Assembly: GCA_964430875.1 (NCBI GenBank)
Contig: CAYSHP010000007.1
Span: 1 to 64,000 of the forward strand
Reading direction: 5' to 3'
Origin: M55B127 sp035269185
GTDB taxonomy: Bacteria; Bacillota; Halanaerobiia; Halanaerobiales; M55B127
DNA: 64,000 nt
This document shows, piece by piece, positions 61,359 to 64,000 of the stretch (positions within the stretch are counted from its first letter, which is position 1; each line of letters starts with the position of its first letter). A program made the position numbers and the translations under genes. The notes under the pieces are model-generated. The model had not been told where the DNA came from and did not search any database. It was given only the letters and a program-made list of their open reading frames with translations.

Positions 61359-62726
61359 TTAACATTCAATACGTTTTTCTTTTCGGGGTAAAAGTAAGTT
61401 AAGTAAGATAGCACTTATAGCACCAACAGTTATTCCAGATGATAAAACTGTAGAAAGTATATTAGGTAACTTACTCACTATATCTGGCCTAAAAGTTACT
61501 CCTAAGCCGACACTTAAAGCTATTGAAAGGATAAAAATCTTACGATCTGTTAAACCACCCCTTACAATTATTTTCATACCAGAAGTAGCTACCATACCGA
61601 ATAAAGCTATAGTTGCTCCTCCCAGAACAGGTTTAGGCATCACACTAATTAAAGCACCAATTTTAGGTAAAAGTCCTAAAATTACCAGGATCCCTGCCAC
61701 TGCATAACCAACTACTCTACTGCCCACCTTGGTCATTTGAATAACTCCCACATTTTGACTAAAGGTAGTATTAGGCATTGTGTTAAAGATTGCCGCGATG
61801 GCTGAACCTACACCATCAGCCAGGATACCCCCACTGATTCTTTCTCGATAAAGGTCACCTTCAACAGGTTCTCCAGAAACTTCTGAAATCGCAGTTAAGT
61901 CTCCAATTGATTCAATTGATGTAATAATATAAGCTATAATCCAGGGCAATAAATGTGATATTCTAAAGGACATTCCAAATTTAAATGGTACAGGAACTGT
62001 AAACCAGCCAGCATCAGCGACAGGCTGAAAATCAACTATACCTAAAGGTATTGAAACTATATAACCTGCTACTAAACCAATAGCTACTGCTCCTACCTTG
62101 ATTAAACCATTTCCAAATCTATTTGCAATTACAATAATTACTAGAACAAAGGTACCTAATAATAGATTTTGAACACTTCCAAAGTTTTCAGCACCTACTC
62201 CTCCACCAAAATCCGTTATACCAACTTCCATTAAACCTAAACCAATAAGCATAACCACTACACCTGTTACTACAGGTGGAAAAAGTTTTTTAGTTTGTTT
62301 AATAAATCTACTAATTACCATTTCCACAGGAGAAGCTGCTAAAGCCATCCCTAAGACCAAGGCTAAACCACCAGTATTAACAGCTGAAATAGCCATTGGC
62401 ACAAAAGTGAAGCTAGTACCATGTACACCTAACAAACCAGATCCTACTGGTCCAAATTTACGACATTGAATATAAGAAGCTACCCCTGAAACAATAAGGG
62501 CCATATTAACAAAAAAAGCTGATTCAGCTGCATTTAATCCGGCTGCTCCGGCAATAATTAGAGGTGGTGTAATTATACCTACAAACATAGCTAACATATG
62601 TTGAAATCCCAATAGGATAGTTTCACCCGTAGGTGGTCTATCTTCTAATTCATAATATGCTTCCTCTTCGACCACAGTTTCATATTCCTGTTCTTTTGCT
62701 TTTTGGTCCTCTACTTTTTTACTCAT
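61359..62726 (-). CDS. Xanthine/uracil permease (NCS2 family)
   Basis: A 455-residue nucleobase carrier with about 12-14 helices. The family pattern is clear: LLGFQHMLAMFVGIITPPLIIAG (in part), the VSGVASYIQC helix, IESIGDLTAIS and the conserved NTMPNTTFSQNVGVI. The QNVG motif is typical of NCS2 members. It probably brings xanthine or urate to the dehydrogenase encoded beside it. The start chosen is the ATG at 62726 behind AAAGGAGAG. Confidence 0.92.
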   Translation of the reverse strand: MSKKVEDQKAKEQEYETVVEEEAYYELEDRPPTGETILLGFQHMLAMFVGIITPPLIIAGAAGLNAAESAFFVNMALIVSGVASYIQCRKFGPVGSGLLGVHGTSFTFVPMAISAVNTGGLALVLGMALAASPVEMVISRFIKQTKKLFPPVVTGVVVMLIGLGLMEVGITDFGGGVGAENFGSVQNLLLGTFVLVIIVIANRFGNGLIKVGAVAIGLVAGYIVSIPLGIVDFQPVADAGWFTVPVPFKFGMSFRISHLLPWIIAYIITSIESIGDLTAISEVSGEPVEGDLYRERISGGILADGVGSAIAAIFNTMPNTTFSQNVGVIQMTKVGSRVVGYAVAGILVILGLLPKIGALISVMPKPVLGGATIALFGMVATSGMKIIVRGGLTDRKIFILSIALSVGLGVTFRPDIVSKLPNILSTVLSSGITVGAISAILLNLLLPRKEKRIEC

Positions 62727-62770
62727 ATTAACTCTCCTTTTTATAATATTCAAAAATTTTTTAAATGGAG

Positions 62771-62798
62771 AAAAAACGGAGATGATATCTCCGCTTTT
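62771..62798 (-). terminator. Terminator between the carbamoyltransferase and permease genes
   Basis: The minus strand has CGGAGAT-atc-ATCTCCG with a T6 run, about 110 bases past the stop at 62906 and 45 before the permease start. Confidence 0.75.
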
Positions 62799-62905
62799 AT
62801 TTGTATGAAATTAATGATAATGGTAAGTAAACTTTAAGTAGTATTTTTTAGAAGATTATTGCTATTAAAGTAATCTTTTTGTATAGAAAATATTTATATT
62901 AACGA

Positions 62906-63889
62906 TTATTTGCCACCCATTGTTAAAGCCATCACAGCTTTAGCGGTATGAAGTCTGTTTTCAGCTTCATCATAAACGATAGAGTGGGGTCCATCTATTA
63001 CAGAGTCTTCTACTTCATTGCCTCTATCTGCAGGCAGAGCATGCATGTACATAACATCTTCATCTGCCATTGCCATCATCTCTTCTGTACATTTCCAATC
63101 TTTATGTGATTCTAGGTTATCATCTATTACCTCATCACTTTGATTTGTAACCCAGCTGCCCCAGTTTTTAGGAATAACTATATCGGCATCAGTATAGGCT
63201 ACTTCCATATCATGAGTAATCTTAAATGAACCACCATGTTTTTCAGCATTCGCTCTGGACTGTTCAATTACCCAATCAGGTAAGTCATAACCTTCTGGAT
63301 AAGCTAAAGTAACATCCATTCCGAATCTTGGGAAGAGAAGTGATTGAGTTACCGGAACTGAAATCGGTTTCTTATGGCTTGTTGCATAAGCCCAAATGAT
63401 AGAAATTTTTAAATTTCGGATTTTTTCTCTTTTTTCCATAATAGTCATTAAATCCGCAATACCCTGCATTGGATGGTAAAGATCATCTTGTAAACTTAAT
63501 ATAGGTACAGGAGCCCATTTAGCTAAACTTGTTAAATAATCATTACCAATACCCCAATCACAGTTACGACAGGCTATCATATGACCGTATCTACCTAAGA
63601 TAATAGCTGTGTCTTTAGCTACTTCACCGTGAGAAACCTGCATGGTAGAAGTATCTAAAAAGTTAGCATGTCCACCTAATTGAGCTAAACCAGCTTCCAT
63701 AGAGTTTCTAGTTCTTGTTGATTGTTCAAAAAACATCAACATACCAGTTTTGTTATTTAAATAAGGTGTATCAAGACCCATTGCGAATTTCTTTTTTAAG
63801 TCAAAAGAGACTTCTAATAATGTATCAAGTTCTTCCTTTGACCAATCTTGTAAAGTTATAAAGTCTTTTCCTCTAAATTCAGTTTTCAT
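62906..63889 (-). CDS. ygeW: Carbamoyltransferase, YgeW-like
   Basis: A 327-residue member of the aspartate/ornithine carbamoyltransferase superfamily. The carbamoyl-phosphate loop FFEQSTRTRNS (STRTR at 57-61), HPMQGIADLMTI and MHALPADR are present, and the second half resembles YgeW (IWAYATSHKKPISVP; AYPEGYDLPDW). It is about 65 residues shorter than E. coli YgeW as I recall it. In purine-fermenting clusters such enzymes probably release carbamoyl phosphate for ATP formation. ATG start behind AAGGAGG, 21 bases after the next gene's stop. Confidence 0.85.
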   Translation of the reverse strand: MKTEFRGKDFITLQDWSKEELDTLLEVSFDLKKKFAMGLDTPYLNNKTGMLMFFEQSTRTRNSMEAGLAQLGGHANFLDTSTMQVSHGEVAKDTAIILGRYGHMIACRNCDWGIGNDYLTSLAKWAPVPILSLQDDLYHPMQGIADLMTIMEKREKIRNLKISIIWAYATSHKKPISVPVTQSLLFPRFGMDVTLAYPEGYDLPDWVIEQSRANAEKHGGSFKITHDMEVAYTDADIVIPKNWGSWVTNQSDEVIDDNLESHKDWKCTEEMMAMADEDVMYMHALPADRGNEVEDSVIDGPHSIVYDEAENRLHTAKAVMALTMGGK

Positions 63890-63909
63890 CTTATTATTCC
63901 TCCTTGAAA

Positions 63910-64000
63910 TTATTCAACAATATTTTTGGTTATTTCAGGCATTTTATTAGCATAGTCATTTACATAAATTGATGGTATCAATGCATAGAAAGCGGCTGCT
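63910..64000 (-). CDS. 3' end of a gene, possibly a YgeY-type M20 hydrolase
   Basis: Only the last 29 codons are in the window. They read AAAFYALIPSIYVNDYANK, then MPEITKNIVE and a TAA stop. The AAAFYALIP stretch near the C terminus resembles YgeY-family selenium-metabolism-linked peptidase-like hydrolases, and the neighbour is YgeW-like, which supports that reading. The identification is weak because no catalytic residue is visible. Confidence 0.5.
   Translation of the reverse strand, partial: AAAFYALIPSIYVNDYANKMPEITKNIVE

Noticed and set aside
62906..63889. Ornithine carbamoyltransferase (argF)
   Set aside because: The second half follows YgeW, not ArgF, and the HCLP loop reads HALP; no arginine genes are in the window.

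Overview
The window is AT-rich, low-GC DNA from an anaerobic Firmicute. The best guess is a diderm lineage such as Halanaerobiales, at moderate confidence. Shine-Dalgarno sites are strong (AGGAGG), TTG and GTG starts are frequent, and the promoters are sigma-A-like. The two ABC substrate-binding proteins have ordinary signal peptides without a lipobox cysteine, which fits a periplasm. No rRNA, tRNA, CRISPR array or phage was seen. The only mobile element is a decayed group IIC intron at the left edge.

Region 1 (1-18.7 kb) is a cyclic-di-GMP and chemotaxis block. A c-di-GMP-I (GEMM) riboswitch with its terminator (717-848, minus) has a group IIC intron remnant inserted exactly behind the terminator. 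Next come four large multi-sensor c-di-GMP turnover proteins (GAF-PAS-PAS-GGDEF-HD-GYP; dCache-HAMP-PAS-GGDEF; GAF-PAS3-GGDEF-PAS; MEDS-PAS-GAF-HD-GYP) and a small PspC protein. A chemotaxis operon follows (mcp-cheY-cheA-cheW-cheW), headed by a second GEMM riboswitch. Divergent from it is an XRE-PAS-HD-GYP protein whose HD pair is replaced by Gln-Asn.

Region 2 (18.8-36.4 kb) is mixed. It holds Hsp20 with a CtsR-like operator, a PHP phosphatase, a LonC-type protease, a dihydropyrimidinase, PhoU, and a divergent pair of TetR genes sharing four GACCAnnTGGTC operators. One TetR heads an ABC-2 export operon. An MFS carrier follows, then an aldo-keto reductase with a 20-codon relic of a second copy 1.5 kb away. 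The pseudouridine catabolic pair psuK/psuG is next. Last is a fluoride-riboswitch operon (antiporter plus DUF190 protein).

Region 3 (36.4-64 kb, all minus strand) is a nucleobase and nucleoside salvage and catabolism block. It contains a NupNOPQ-type nucleoside ABC importer, an AzgA-type purine permease, adenine deaminase, and a four-subunit molybdenum hydroxylase whose Mo subunit is split as in nicotinate dehydrogenase. It also has SsnA, an 8-oxoguanine-deaminase-like amidohydrolase, a canonical three-subunit xanthine dehydrogenase, a xanthine/uracil permease, a YgeW-type carbamoyltransferase, and the tail of a probable YgeY-type hydrolase. Molybdenum supply genes sit inside it: a MocA-like cytidylyltransferase, a ModE-like regulator, and a class III ABC binding protein plus ATPase behind a ModE-type operator. 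No membrane permease accompanies that ABC pair; AzlCD follows it instead. The set resembles the E. coli yge/xdh/ygf/ssnA region and anaerobic urate/purine degradation clusters.

Reading together: nucleosides and bases enter through Nup, AzgA and NCS2 carriers. They are deaminated and hydroxylated by molybdenum enzymes, opened by amidohydrolases, and probably yield carbamoyl phosphate through the YgeW-type enzyme. The c-di-GMP block is a separate signalling module.
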